A stretch of DNA of 64,000 nucleotides from Mesorhizobium sp. dw_380 (GTDB lineage: Bacteria; Pseudomonadota; Alphaproteobacteria; Rhizobiales; Rhizobiaceae): NCBI RefSeq assembly GCF_018588885.1, contig NZ_JAFFIW010000003.1:248001-312000 (forward strand), given 5' to 3'. Under the pieces are notes generated by a model that ran no database searches, was not told the DNA's origin, and saw only the letters and a list, made by a program, of their open reading frames with translations. Below are positions 45,307 to 54,334 of the stretch, piece after piece (position 1 is the first letter of the stretch; each line of letters starts with the position of its first letter). Made by a program: the position numbers and the translations under genes.

Positions 45307-46656
45307 TCAGATCGCCTTGGCGCGCAGTGCGCCGCGGAACGAGTCCCGGAGATAGCCGAGCGTGGCGTCGGCATCGACCGGTTTGCCGAACAGATAGCCT
45401 TGCCCGCCGGCGCAGCCGAACTGGACCAGCCGGTCGGCCTGCGCCTCCTCTTCGATGCCTTCGGCGACCACATCCATGCCGAGCCCCTCGCACATGGCGA
45501 GAATAGCGCGGATGATGTGTTCGGACGGACGGTCGTCGAGAATGGAAGAGACGAAGGCGCGGTCGATCTTGAGCTTGTCGAAATGGAATTCGCGCAGGCG
45601 GCCGAGCGAGGACTGGCCGGTGCCGAAATCGTCAAGCGAGACGCGGATGCCGACGCGGCGCAGATCCTCGACGATTTGCGCCGCCGATGCCGGGTCGTTC
45701 ATCAGGCCGGTCTCGGTGATCTCGATTTCCAGCCGGCGCGGATCGAAGCCGGTTCGGTCGAGGATCGCCAGTATGTGCAGGCCGGTGTTCTGGTCGACGA
45801 GCTGCGAGGGCGACAGGTTGAAGGACAGGAACAGGTCCTTCGGCCAGCTCCTTGCCGCCTCGGTCGCCTTGCGCAGCACCAGCTGCGACAGCGGGCCGAT
45901 GATGCCGCGCTCCTCGGCGATGGGAATGAAGACCGTCGGCGGAACCGCGCCAAGGTCGCGATCGGTCCAGCGCGCCAGCGTCTCGAAACCGATGGTGCGG
46001 CGGGTGGTGAGGTCGACGATGGGCTGGAAATGCGGTTCCACCTCGCCGGCCGAGACGGCGCGGCGCAGCGCCTGCTCGATGCGGGTGACGCGCTTGGCCG
46101 CCTCTTCCATCTCGCGGGTGTAGACGACGACCCGGCCGCGGCCGGAACGCTTGGCGTGGTAGAGCGCCGTTTCGGCCTTGTTGATGAGGATTTCGGTGGT
46201 CTCGTCGCCGGAATAGAACAGCGAGCAGCCGACCGAGGCCGAGAGCCTGGCGGTGCGTTCGCCGACATCGTAAGGCGCCGACAGGATCTCGATCAGCATG
46301 CGGGATTTTTCCGCCGCCGCCTCCTCGCTGAACACCAGCGGATAGAGGAAGGCGAATTCGTCGGCGCCGATGCGGCAGACCGTCGAGTGGTTATCCATCG
46401 AGGCGCGCAGCCGCATGGCCACCTGGATCAGGATGTCGTCACCGGCCTTGTGGCCGAACAGATCGTTGATCGGCTTGAAGCCGTCGAGGTCGAGAATGCC
46501 GACGGTGAAGGGTGCGGGATCGTCGGCACGGTCGCTGATCAGGCGATCGACCTTGTCGAAGAAGCGGCGATGATTGCCAAGCCCGGTCAACGGATCGGTG
46601 AAGGCCAGATCCGTGCTCTCCCTGTTTGCCTGACCGGTGCCAAACGGAGCTTGCAT
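45307..46656 (-). CDS. GGDEF-EAL protein, probable cyclic-di-GMP phosphodiesterase
   Basis: A 449-residue cytoplasmic protein without visible membrane or sensory domain. The GGDEF domain (about 15-180: DPLTGLGNHRRFFDKVD) has GADEF in place of GGDEF, in RIGADEFAFL, so cyclase activity is doubtful. The EAL domain (about 195-445) has ETL in GFETLARW, then FNLSPSQL, EIEITETGL, SLDDFGTGQSSL, KIDRAFV, AEGIE, and GCAGGQGYLFGKP; the metal-binding residues are kept, so phosphodiesterase activity is plausible. It stands alone between unrelated units. Confidence 0.92.
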   Translation of the reverse strand: MQAPFGTGQANRESTDLAFTDPLTGLGNHRRFFDKVDRLISDRADDPAPFTVGILDLDGFKPINDLFGHKAGDDILIQVAMRLRASMDNHSTVCRIGADEFAFLYPLVFSEEAAAEKSRMLIEILSAPYDVGERTARLSASVGCSLFYSGDETTEILINKAETALYHAKRSGRGRVVVYTREMEEAAKRVTRIEQALRRAVSAGEVEPHFQPIVDLTTRRTIGFETLARWTDRDLGAVPPTVFIPIAEERGIIGPLSQLVLRKATEAARSWPKDLFLSFNLSPSQLVDQNTGLHILAILDRTGFDPRRLEIEITETGLMNDPASAAQIVEDLRRVGIRVSLDDFGTGQSSLGRLREFHFDKLKIDRAFVSSILDDRPSEHIIRAILAMCEGLGMDVVAEGIEEEAQADRLVQFGCAGGQGYLFGKPVDADATLGYLRDSFRGALRAKAI

Positions 46657-46812
46657 CGGTGTCCCTGTTTTTTGACGTCGGAATTTATGATCGAGACTGG
46701 CAGCAAACCCTTTAGGAAACGTATCCTGAAAATCGATTTTTTCGCGGCCAAATGCATTGCGTCCGCGAAGGTGTCCGTAGCGCTTGAAAAGCCTTCGCCT
46801 TTACGCGGATTC

Positions 46813-48663
46813 TTAGCCGGTGGGCCGGACGCGATAGAGTTCCAGCGCGGCGCCACGGGTTTCCTCCACCGGCTCCAGCCATTCCGGCAGGCTCCCGCGC
46901 ATCAGCCCGGCGAGAAAACCGTCCGGCGCCCTGGAGGCGAACAGCCGGCTCTCCGGGTTGCCGCGGCAGAGCGCGACAAGGCCGACATGATGGCTTTCAA
47001 CGATGGCTTTCGCCTCGGCGGCAGAACCCAGCAGGGCATCGAACACCAGCAGGTTTCCGGCGACGTTGCGATGATACGGCCCGGCGAACACGCGATGGCC
47101 GGTGAAGGCGAGGATCGGCGAGCCGAGATTGGAGACGGCAAGGACCGTGGTGGCGGGCATGCCGCCAAGTGCCGCGAATGAAGCTTTGCTGTTGCAGGGT
47201 GCATCGATGCCGGCGTCCGTGGCGGGTGCACCGGTTTCGAAGGCGCTCGATGCCGCTTGAGCGGCGCCCGACCAGATCGCATTCACCGAGATCAACCAGG
47301 CCGCGGCCATCCTGAGCACCGAACCGCTGGACGGGCTGGTCTCGGCCTGCTGCCGCCATTTGGCGATCCAGGCCGAAAGCGGGATCACCGCAAACGCAAT
47401 CGAGAAGGTCGAGCCGCGCACTTCCCAGGCGCTGACCAGGACCGCCATCACCAGCAGGGCGCCGACGAGGCTGTCCTGCCGCCGCCAGCCGCCTCGGCTG
47501 AAGCGAAGCGCCATCAGGATGATCGCCACCAATGGCGTGGCAAAGCGCGCCACGACCCTGGCCGGATTATCGGAGACCAGCTGAACGATGGACTGCGCCT
47601 CCTCGATATAACCGAGCCACATCTGCTGCAGGCGCGGGTCGAGATTGGCATAGGGCGCCGCCAGGCATTGCGGGAACAAGAGCACGACGACGACAGCGAT
47701 GCCCGCGGCAAGCAGACCGAGCGAGACCAGGCGCCGGGCGGGCGTGGCGTTGGCGGCCCTCAAAGACGTGATAACAGCCAAACCGGCACCGGCAAGCCCG
47801 GTGACGGCGAACTGCACGACCGAGAATGTGTCGCACTGGGCCTGGCCCCAGGACGACATGGGGATGGTGGTGACGAAGACGAGAGCCGAGGCGCCGGCGA
47901 CGCCGAGGCCGAAATTCCTGGCGATCTCCCTTTCGCCGTCACGATTGCCAAGAAACAGCATGGCGACGACGGCACCGAGGGCGCCGGCATAGGGCGCGCT
48001 TTCCATGCCGATGGCCAAGGCCAGCGTGGCGCAGATGCCGGCGACAAAGGCGGCCGGCCGGCGCGTGAGCGCTTCAAGCAGCAGAGCGAGGCTGGCCAGC
48101 GTCAGCACCAGCTGGACATTGTGATGATCGAGCGAACCGGGGGAAAAAATGCCGATATAATACAAGGCTGCCCCGCCGACGACGGCAGCAGGCAGCACCG
48201 CGCGCGCGTCGGCGAAAGCACGCGCGGCGCGGATGACGAAGAAGATCGCGATAAAGAACTGCAGCGCAGGCCAGAGGATTTGCACGATTTGTTCGGCCAA
48301 AGCGGTGCTGCCCGTCAGGGCCGACATGGCAAGGATGCTCAGCGCCAGCGGCGCATCGAGCAGACGCGACCAGTGCATGACGAAGCCGCCCTCCAGCCCC
48401 ATCCTGTACTGGTGCAGGTCGAACCAGCCCTGGCCGCCCATGAGGTCGCGGACTTCTACCAGTTGCAGCAGGCTGTCATTGTCACCGGCCGGGTTGGCCA
48501 GCTGCGGGAATCCGGCATGGGCATTGATGGCCAGCAGCAGCAAGGCGGCAAGCAGCGCGAATGCGATATCGGACCTCCAGGTGGAGGTTCCGTCCCTTGC
48601 TATGCCCATCCCGATCGCCCCTGGCGGGAATGCCGGAACCTTTTCAGGCCAATCGACACTCAT
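46813..48663 (-). CDS. Polytopic membrane protein, GT-C-like glycosyltransferase candidate
   Basis: A 616-residue protein from ATG 48663 (MSVDWPEKVP); the longer frame to 49467 is only the antisense of the next gene. About ten to twelve hydrophobic segments fill residues 30-430. The first outer loop has acidic residues in NPAGDNDSLLQLVEVRDL, and HWSRLLDAP and SLDHHNVQL follow, which recall GT-C enzymes that use polyprenyl-phosphate sugars. A soluble C-terminal part of about 170 residues follows. The divergent GT2 and GtrA genes support a role in lipid-linked sugar transfer, but the family is not certain. Confidence 0.75.
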   Translation of the reverse strand: MSVDWPEKVPAFPPGAIGMGIARDGTSTWRSDIAFALLAALLLLAINAHAGFPQLANPAGDNDSLLQLVEVRDLMGGQGWFDLHQYRMGLEGGFVMHWSRLLDAPLALSILAMSALTGSTALAEQIVQILWPALQFFIAIFFVIRAARAFADARAVLPAAVVGGAALYYIGIFSPGSLDHHNVQLVLTLASLALLLEALTRRPAAFVAGICATLALAIGMESAPYAGALGAVVAMLFLGNRDGEREIARNFGLGVAGASALVFVTTIPMSSWGQAQCDTFSVVQFAVTGLAGAGLAVITSLRAANATPARRLVSLGLLAAGIAVVVVLLFPQCLAAPYANLDPRLQQMWLGYIEEAQSIVQLVSDNPARVVARFATPLVAIILMALRFSRGGWRRQDSLVGALLVMAVLVSAWEVRGSTFSIAFAVIPLSAWIAKWRQQAETSPSSGSVLRMAAAWLISVNAIWSGAAQAASSAFETGAPATDAGIDAPCNSKASFAALGGMPATTVLAVSNLGSPILAFTGHRVFAGPYHRNVAGNLLVFDALLGSAAEAKAIVESHHVGLVALCRGNPESRLFASRAPDGFLAGLMRGSLPEWLEPVEETRGAALELYRVRPTG

Positions 48664-48774
48664 GAAGTCGGTCTTAAACCTAGCCTTAACGGCTTCAATA
48701 AATAGTAAAACCGCCTGAACGAGGCCGGTTTCCGGCGCGCGGCCGCGTGGCCGGCAAGGCATTCGGAGACGAAA

Positions 48775-49776
48775 ATGCCGCAAGACATCCGACACGAACC
48801 TGTCATCGCCGTGCTCCTGCCTTGCTACAATGAGGAGCCGACCATCGCCGAGGTGGTGCGGCGGTTCCGTGAAACGCTGCCGGCGGCAACCATCTACGTC
48901 TACGACAACAATTCGAAGGACCTGACCGCCCTGCGCGCCCGTGCGGCCGGCGCCATCGTCGTTCGCGAGCCACGCCAGGGCAAGGGCAATGTGGTGCGCC
49001 GCATGTTCGCCGACATCGACGCCGACATCTATCTGATGGCCGATGGCGACGGCACCTATGCGCCCGAGGATGCGCCGGAGCTGATCAACACGCTGTTGAC
49101 GGAGCGCTGCGACATGGTGGTCGGCACCAGGCGCGGCATCACCGACGATGCCGGCCGGGCCGGCCATGCCTTCGGCAACCGCGTCTTCAACAGCCTCTAC
49201 AAATGGCTGTTCGGCAGTGATTTCACCGACATCTTCTCCGGCTACCGCGTCTTCACAAGGCGTTTCGTCAAGAGCTTTCCCGCCGTCTCCGGCGGTTTCG
49301 AGATCGAGACCGAAATGTCGGTGCACGCCTCGCAGCTCAAACTGCCGGTCAGCGAAATCGCGCTCGACTATGGCAGGCGGCCCGAGGGCTCGTCGTCGAA
49401 GCTGTCGACCTGGCACGATGGCGCCAAAATCCTCTGGATGTTCACCATGCTGATGAAGGAGACGCAACCGCTGCGCTTTTTCGGCGCCTTTTCGCTGTTC
49501 TTCCTGGCCTCGAGCCTGTTCCTGATGGCGCCGGTGCTGGTCGAGTTCGCCGAGACCGGCCTGGTGCCGCGCATACCGACCTGGGTGCTGTCGGTCGGCC
49601 TGCTGCTCTTGTCGATGCTGGCGGCGGTCACCGGGCTGATCCTCGATTCCGTCTCGCGCGGCCGTGCCGAACAGAAACGTATCTTCTACCTTTCCATGCC
49701 TTCAGGGCGCGTCGAGCGACGCACTGGCGAGGTGGTGCAAAAGCCGCAACCGGGCAAGACCCCGCGCGCGGCCTGA
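48775..49776 (+). CDS. Family 2 glycosyltransferase (dolichol-phosphate mannosyltransferase-like)
   Basis: A 333-residue enzyme. The GT-A domain starts VIAVLLPCYNEEPTIAEVV, the DxD-type motif is in YLMADGDGTYAPEDAPEL, and FTDIFSGYRVFTRRF is typical of DPM1-like enzymes. Two hydrophobic segments near residues 240-265 and 270-300 anchor the C-terminus. It likely transfers a sugar from a nucleotide donor to undecaprenyl phosphate. The GtrA gene starts 3 bp after its stop. Confidence 0.9.
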   Translation: MPQDIRHEPVIAVLLPCYNEEPTIAEVVRRFRETLPAATIYVYDNNSKDLTALRARAAGAIVVREPRQGKGNVVRRMFADIDADIYLMADGDGTYAPEDAPELINTLLTERCDMVVGTRRGITDDAGRAGHAFGNRVFNSLYKWLFGSDFTDIFSGYRVFTRRFVKSFPAVSGGFEIETEMSVHASQLKLPVSEIALDYGRRPEGSSSKLSTWHDGAKILWMFTMLMKETQPLRFFGAFSLFFLASSLFLMAPVLVEFAETGLVPRIPTWVLSVGLLLLSMLAAVTGLILDSVSRGRAEQKRIFYLSMPSGRVERRTGEVVQKPQPGKTPRAA

Positions 49777-49779
49777 ACG

Positions 49780-50154
49780 ATGCAACGCCTCGTCCGGTTT
49801 GTCTTCGCCGGCGGCATCGGTTTCGTCGCCGATGCGGCGGCACTCTGGCTGCTGCTGGCGGTCACGCCGTTTGGGCCTTTCGCCGCCCGCGCGCTCTCGA
49901 TCGGCTTCGCGCTCTGCGTCACCTGGCAGATCAACCGGCATTTGACCTTCTCGCCGTCGCGCCGCGGCATCGCACAGGAAAGCGCCCGCTATGGCGGCGT
50001 CGGCATCGCCACCAGCGTCGTCAACTATCTCGTCTATTCCGCCATCCTGCTCGCGCTGCCCTCGACACCGCCTCTGGCCGCCCTTGCCGTCGCTTCGCTG
50101 ACCGCCATGGCGCTGTCCTTCCTCGGCTATTCCAGGCTGGTCTTTGACCGTTAA
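49780..50154 (+). CDS. GtrA-family membrane protein
   Basis: A 124-residue protein with four hydrophobic segments and the GtrA-type start LVRFVFAGGIGFVADAAALWLL (first 20 residues of this motif conserved) plus CVTWQINRHLTF. GtrA proteins are thought to flip lipid-linked sugars made by a GT2 partner. Start is 3 bp after the GT2 stop. The stop codon TAA is the first triplet of a repeat element. Confidence 0.9.
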   Translation: MQRLVRFVFAGGIGFVADAAALWLLLAVTPFGPFAARALSIGFALCVTWQINRHLTFSPSRRGIAQESARYGGVGIATSVVNYLVYSAILLALPSTPPLAALAVASLTAMALSFLGYSRLVFDR

Positions 50155-50236
50155 TGCATGTCGCCCAAAAGTGGTTTTGGGAACACGACATGCAGAGAAC
50201 AAAGGCCTAAAGCGCGCCGTATGGACGCGCTTTAGG
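50152..50236. repeat. Two-hairpin repeat (TGCATGTCG / GCGCTTTA family), right copy
   Basis: It begins TAATGCATGTCGCCCAAAA, its TAA being the gtrA stop, pairs with CGACATGCA, then continues to TAAAGCGCG...CGCGCTTTA at about 50208-50235. It is the same element as at 21718-21820 in the opposite orientation. Confidence 0.9.
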
Positions 50237-50306
50237 CCGCTGGCCCGATTGGCAGAAGGCGCCGGGACCCTTATATCGCTCTCGTCGCTTGCGTTGGGGA
50301 CCTGCC

Positions 50307-51248
50307 ATGAAGCTGAAAATCGCCGTCCAGATGGACCACATCTCCACCGTGTCGATCGCCGGCGACACTTCGTTCGCGCTGTCGCTGGAAGCGCAGCGGC
50401 GCGGCCACCAGCTTTTCCACTACACGCCCGACCGGCTGTCGCTGCGCGACGGCAAGGTGTTTGCCCGCGTCGAGGAGATGCAGGTGCGCGACGAGAAGGG
50501 CAGCCACTATTTTCTGGGCGAGAAGGTGCGCACCGACCTCTCGGAGATGGATGTGATCCTGTTGCGCCAGGATCCGCCCTTCGACATGAACTACATCACC
50601 ACCACGCATATCCTCGAACGCATCCATCCGGGAACGTTGGTCGTCAACGACCCGGCCTGGGTGCGCAACAGTCCGGAAAAGATCTTCGTCACCGAATTCC
50701 CAGACCTGATGCCGGACACGCTCATCACCAAGGATCCGCTCGAAGTCGCAGCCTTCCGCAAGGAGTTCGGCGATATCATCATCAAGCCGCTCTACGGCAA
50801 TGGCGGCGCCGGCATCTTCCATCTGCTCGAGGGCGACCGCAACCTTGCCTCGCTGCTCGAAATGTTCGGCCAGATGTTCCGCGAGCCCTATATCGTGCAG
50901 CGCTATCTCAAGGACGTGCGCAAGGGCGACAAACGCATCATCCTGATCGACGGCGAGCCGGCCGGCGCCATCAACCGCGTGCCGGCCGAGCATGATTCCC
51001 GCTCCAACATGCATGTCGGCGGCCGCGCCGAGAAGACCGAGTTGACGGAACGCGAGCGCGAGATCTGCGCCCGCATCGGGCCCTCGCTGAAGGAGCGCGG
51101 TTTCATCCTGGTCGGCATCGACGTCATCGGCGACTACATGACCGAGATCAACGTGACCTCGCCGACCGGCGTGCGCGAAGTCCAGCGCTTCGGCGGCGCC
51201 GACATTGCCAGCCTGTTCTGGGATGCGGTTGAAGCGAAGCGGCGGTAG
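50307..51248 (+). CDS. gshB: Glutathione synthetase
   Basis: A 313-residue ATP-grasp enzyme joining gamma-glutamylcysteine and glycine. It starts [20 protein letters not shown], has [20 protein letters not shown], the ATP-grasp loop [12 protein letters not shown], and [14 protein letters not shown] near the end, all typical of GshB. ATG 50307 follows GGGGA; an in-frame start at 50289 is less likely. Single gene, following the repeat after gtrA. Confidence 0.97.
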   Translation: MKLKIAVQMDHISTVSIAGDTSFALSLEAQRRGHQLFHYTPDRLSLRDGKVFARVEEMQVRDEKGSHYFLGEKVRTDLSEMDVILLRQDPPFDMNYITTTHILERIHPGTLVVNDPAWVRNSPEKIFVTEFPDLMPDTLITKDPLEVAAFRKEFGDIIIKPLYGNGGAGIFHLLEGDRNLASLLEMFGQMFREPYIVQRYLKDVRKGDKRIILIDGEPAGAINRVPAEHDSRSNMHVGGRAEKTELTEREREICARIGPSLKERGFILVGIDVIGDYMTEINVTSPTGVREVQRFGGADIASLFWDAVEAKRR

Positions 51249-51316
51249 ACCGCTCCGCCACGGCGAAAGCTGCCGAGCCAGGATATGTGCCCTGGCGCGA
51301 CCCGGGCATACGCCGA

Positions 51317-51931
51317 TCAGTCGTGCCGTTTCTGCGCCGCGGTGACCAGTGTCCGGATGGCCCAGCGCTTGACTTCGCGCGCTTCGACATCGTCCAGCTG
51401 CAAGACGTCCTTGCACACGACCATGGCCTCGGGCCCCAGGATGAGCGCCAGCGTCTTTGCCAGCCTGTCGAGGTCTTCCGGGTCGTACCGACCGCGGGCG
51501 GGCTCGAGCGCCGCTTCGATCAGCGGTGTGCGGCGGTTCTGGCGGGCGGGGAGATCGCCATCGTCGACAGTTCGGTTCCGCCGCTCGATGGACTGCGCAA
51601 GCATTGCACGGAGCGGGGCCTCATTGGCGAGTATCATGTCATGCAACGCTCGATCGGCGCGCTCTACGCGCGCCACTGGATCGATCGACGACTCATTGCC
51701 GAACAACTCTTCGGCTCCCGGCACAGCGATGTCGATGGAGGCTTCCAGAAGCAGCGCCTCGATGCTCGGGAAGTAGCGGTAGGCGGTGGCCCGTGAGACC
51801 AGCGCCTCTGCCGCGACATCTTCCAGCGCCGGCTGGCGACCCTGTTTCATCAGCCGTGTCGCGGCCTCAAGCAGGTCCTTGCGGGTTCGCCGCCGCTGGT
51901 TCGGCCGTCCCGCCTTGCCCACTCCAGTCAT
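51317..51931 (-). CDS. TetR-family transcriptional regulator
   Basis: A 204-residue protein. The N-terminal helix-turn-helix is TRKDLLEAATRLMKQG followed by LEDVAAEALVSRATAYRYF. The C-terminal ligand domain is not recognisable to me. It lies 3 bp behind a SnoaL-like gene, and the palindrome at 52462-52481 in front of that gene is its probable operator. Confidence 0.9.
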   Translation of the reverse strand: MTGVGKAGRPNQRRRTRKDLLEAATRLMKQGRQPALEDVAAEALVSRATAYRYFPSIEALLLEASIDIAVPGAEELFGNESSIDPVARVERADRALHDMILANEAPLRAMLAQSIERRNRTVDDGDLPARQNRRTPLIEAALEPARGRYDPEDLDRLAKTLALILGPEAMVVCKDVLQLDDVEAREVKRWAIRTLVTAAQKRHD

Positions 51932-51934
51932 TGA

Positions 51935-52357
51935 TCAGTCCTGTGGCAGTTGCTGAATAATTGCTGCGAGGTCGAGCCAGACGTTTTCCCGCCTGATATT
52001 GCCTTGATCGTTGAACTCTATGACATGCAGCAGCCGGAACTCCAAAGGGCGATCGCGGCCTTCAAGGCCAAAGGGACGTCCCGGCGCGCGGCCCCGCCAT
52101 AACGACTCATCGACGAGGAAGCCGTCGCCGTAGAGCCGCCGAACGCGTTTGATGGAGCTTTCGGCGAGATCCGAGAACGTGGCCTCATAGAAGGCGCGGG
52201 CTTCATCCCGTCCATGGGAAGGGCCGAAAGGCCAGCCGACGACGTCATGCTCGACATCGTCGGATAGTGTTCGCAACACGCCTTCGACATCGTCGCTGGC
52301 CTCGAAACCGAAATGCTCGTCGATCTTCCGATCCATGTCCTTGGAGGTAAGGGTCAT
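51935..52357 (-). CDS. SnoaL-like (NTF2-fold) protein
   Basis: A 140-residue protein from ATG 52357 (MTLTSKDMDRKIDEHF). It has the small alpha-beta cone layout of polyketide-cyclase/SnoaL-like proteins: VEGVLRTLSDDVEHDVVGWP, GRDEARAFYEATFSDL, and VIEFNDQGNIRRENVWLDL. Such proteins are enzymes or binding proteins for small organic molecules. The ribosome site is weak; the frame extends to 52480, but that would place the operator and -10 box inside the gene. Co-transcribed with the TetR gene. Confidence 0.82.
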   Translation of the reverse strand: MTLTSKDMDRKIDEHFGFEASDDVEGVLRTLSDDVEHDVVGWPFGPSHGRDEARAFYEATFSDLAESSIKRVRRLYGDGFLVDESLWRGRAPGRPFGLEGRDRPLEFRLLHVIEFNDQGNIRRENVWLDLAAIIQQLPQD

Positions 52358-52456
52358 CTTGATACTCGCTGTTTTCGTTGGGAATTGATGGGTGATGCTG
52401 GCGGCCTGCGCCGCAGCGAATGATTGTTTGATCGGTAGGACCGGTCGAACGCGTGC

Positions 52457-52485
52457 TTCATAATGAGACCTAAATCTCATTGCAA
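52457..52485 (-). promoter_or_regulatory. Promoter with internal palindrome upstream of the SnoaL-TetR pair
   Basis: On the minus strand TTGCAA (52485-52480) and TATGAA (52462-52457) are spaced by 17 bp. The palindrome AATGAGACCTAAATCTCATT (52462-52481; 7-bp arms, 6-bp centre) fills the spacer, as expected for repression by the co-encoded TetR protein. Confidence 0.7.
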
Positions 52486-52639
52486 TAAAAATCTTATCAC
52501 TAGATTTCTTTCATCATTGGACATGCTATCGGGGCGCGCCCGGATGCGCGTTAGCGTGACCCGGCCAACGCCTCGTCTGGCAATTTGGAAGGAGCAATGG
52601 TAATTTTCGGGAGTTTGGAGCACACCTCGGGGGAGGCTC

Positions 52640-53242
52640 ATGGCTTTGGACGTGATAGGAGCGGGTATGGGCCGCACTGGCACGTACTCTCTGAAGCTCG
52701 CCTTGGAGCAGCTTGGATTCGGACCGTGCCATCACATGGCTGAAGTCCTTCGCGACTCCGAGCAAAAGGCGCTCTGGCGTGCCGCTGGTAAAGGAAAGCT
52801 CCCCAATTGGGACGTGGCCCTCGCAGGCTACCGCTCCGCGGTCGATTGGCCAACCGCGCACTTCTGGCGGGAATTGAGTGCCTACTATTCGGACGCGAAG
52901 GTGATCCTCACCGTTCGCGATCCAGGGCAGTGGTACAAAAGCATGATCCAAACGATATGGCTCACTTGGGATGCCGTCACCAATGATCCAGAGTCTTTTG
53001 GCATGGCGGTTGTTGGAAACGGTGTCTTTGGCGGGCGCTTTGACGAGCGTGATCATGCCATCGCGATTTATGAGGCGCACAACAAGGCAGTAAGAAAGGC
53101 AGTGGCATCGGAACGCCTGCTTGTCTATGACGTCTCCGAAGGGTGGTCGCCGCTATGCGCCTTTCTGGATGTACCGCTGCCTTCCGAGCCGTTCCCACGC
53201 ACCAATTCGACTGCCGAATTTCGCGCCCGTATCGGGCAATGA
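52640..53242 (+). CDS. Sulfotransferase-family P-loop protein (Sulfotransfer_4 type)
   Basis: A 200-residue protein with a 5'-PSB-like P-loop, VIGAGMGRTGTYSLKLALEQ, at residues 5-24 and a 3'-phosphate-binding-like VILTVRDPGQWYKSM near 93. The end NSTAEFRARIG is typical of the short sulfotransferase-like proteins of bacteria and animals. The substrate and even the activity are not known. GGGAGG precedes the ATG. GC content is visibly lower than the flanking core genes, hinting at transfer. Confidence 0.82.
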   Translation: MALDVIGAGMGRTGTYSLKLALEQLGFGPCHHMAEVLRDSEQKALWRAAGKGKLPNWDVALAGYRSAVDWPTAHFWRELSAYYSDAKVILTVRDPGQWYKSMIQTIWLTWDAVTNDPESFGMAVVGNGVFGGRFDERDHAIAIYEAHNKAVRKAVASERLLVYDVSEGWSPLCAFLDVPLPSEPFPRTNSTAEFRARIGQ

Positions 53243-53372
53243 AGGTCGGCGATCCACCTTTTGCCGTCGTCTGCAATTATGAAGATATGGCGGGCTCGTC
53301 CGCATTGATCTGCACCCGACGCTGACATTGCACTATTAGGCGGCCGACAGCAGAAGCTGCCGGCGGCACAGG

Positions 53373-54056
53373 TCATACGATAGCTATCTCGTTTTGCGGG
53401 AACATGGCGCGACGTGATTCAGTATCGAGCTCAGCCTTGAATGTATGCTTCGTCTTCATCGCCAAGGCGTGCTGGACGGCAGGGCGTTCGGTCACTTCAT
53501 CCATGAAGCGTATGACGTTGGGATAGTCGCCAAGACCTTTCGCGCCGAATACATATCCGGCCGAGGCGGCCCAACCCCAAAGCGCCATGTCCGCAATCGT
53601 GTACTCGTCGCCCGCCAGGTATCGGGCCTGCCCAAGGCGATGGTCCAGAACTGCGTAGTGGCGCTCGACTTCCTTCACGTAACGATTTTTCGCATAGGCG
53701 ATATCTTCCGGCGCGTAGTGGAGGAAGTGGATCGCCTGGCCGGAAAACGGCGACAGGCCCGTTGCCACGAACTGCAGCCATGACAGCATGACAGCCCTAT
53801 TCTTCAGTTCGCTGGGAATGAATCTTCCGTGCTTCTCGGCGAGGTAGAGGAGGATGGCATGCGAGTCGAATATCGTCACATCGCCGTCCACCATCGCCGG
53901 AACCTTGCCGTTTGGATTGATCTCCCTGAATTCAGGTGCGTGCTGTTCGCCTTTGAAGATATCGACCGGCGAGATGTCGAAGGGCAATTCCAGTTCTTGC
54001 AGCAACACCGCCACCTTCATCGAATTCGGCGTGGCATGAAAATACAGATTGAGCAT
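53373..54056 (-). CDS. Glutathione S-transferase
   Basis: A 227-residue protein from ATG 54056 (MLNLYFHATPNSMKVAVLL); a longer start at 54080 is possible. The thioredoxin-fold N-domain (1-80) holds the glutathione motifs NPNGKVPAMVDGDVTIFDSHAILLYL (NGKVP cis-Pro and Asp-Ser). The helical C-domain carries LAGDEYTIADMALWGW. The group resembles YghU/YfcG-like and theta-like enzymes. Substrate unknown; the gene is not paired with the convergent sulfotransferase gene in an obvious way. Confidence 0.92.
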   Translation of the reverse strand: MLNLYFHATPNSMKVAVLLQELELPFDISPVDIFKGEQHAPEFREINPNGKVPAMVDGDVTIFDSHAILLYLAEKHGRFIPSELKNRAVMLSWLQFVATGLSPFSGQAIHFLHYAPEDIAYAKNRYVKEVERHYAVLDHRLGQARYLAGDEYTIADMALWGWAASAGYVFGAKGLGDYPNVIRFMDEVTERPAVQHALAMKTKHTFKAELDTESRRAMFPQNEIAIV

Positions 54057-54334
54057 TTTTTCTGTCTCATCGTTGAACATCTACCCAGACCGCCCGATTG
54101 GCCGTCTGCTGATGTTGAAATCAGAACATGCTGGCTTGCGCACCAACGCGCCAATCGATCTTGCGGATTGGTGGCATCGAGCCCGTTCATGGCAGGCGGG
54201 CGATGGGGTGGGTGGATTTAAGCAAGCGCCAGACCCATGAACACGATCGATTCGTCCGATCGTGAGGGGCGATTTCTCAAGGCGCGCGCGGGGTTCTAGA
54301 GCGGTGACATCAACCGATCGAAAAGGAACCAATC

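Noticed and set aside
48664..49467. N-terminal extension of the GT-C-like protein
   Set aside because: It is antisense to the GT2 gene; the true start at 48663 gives a normal first membrane segment.
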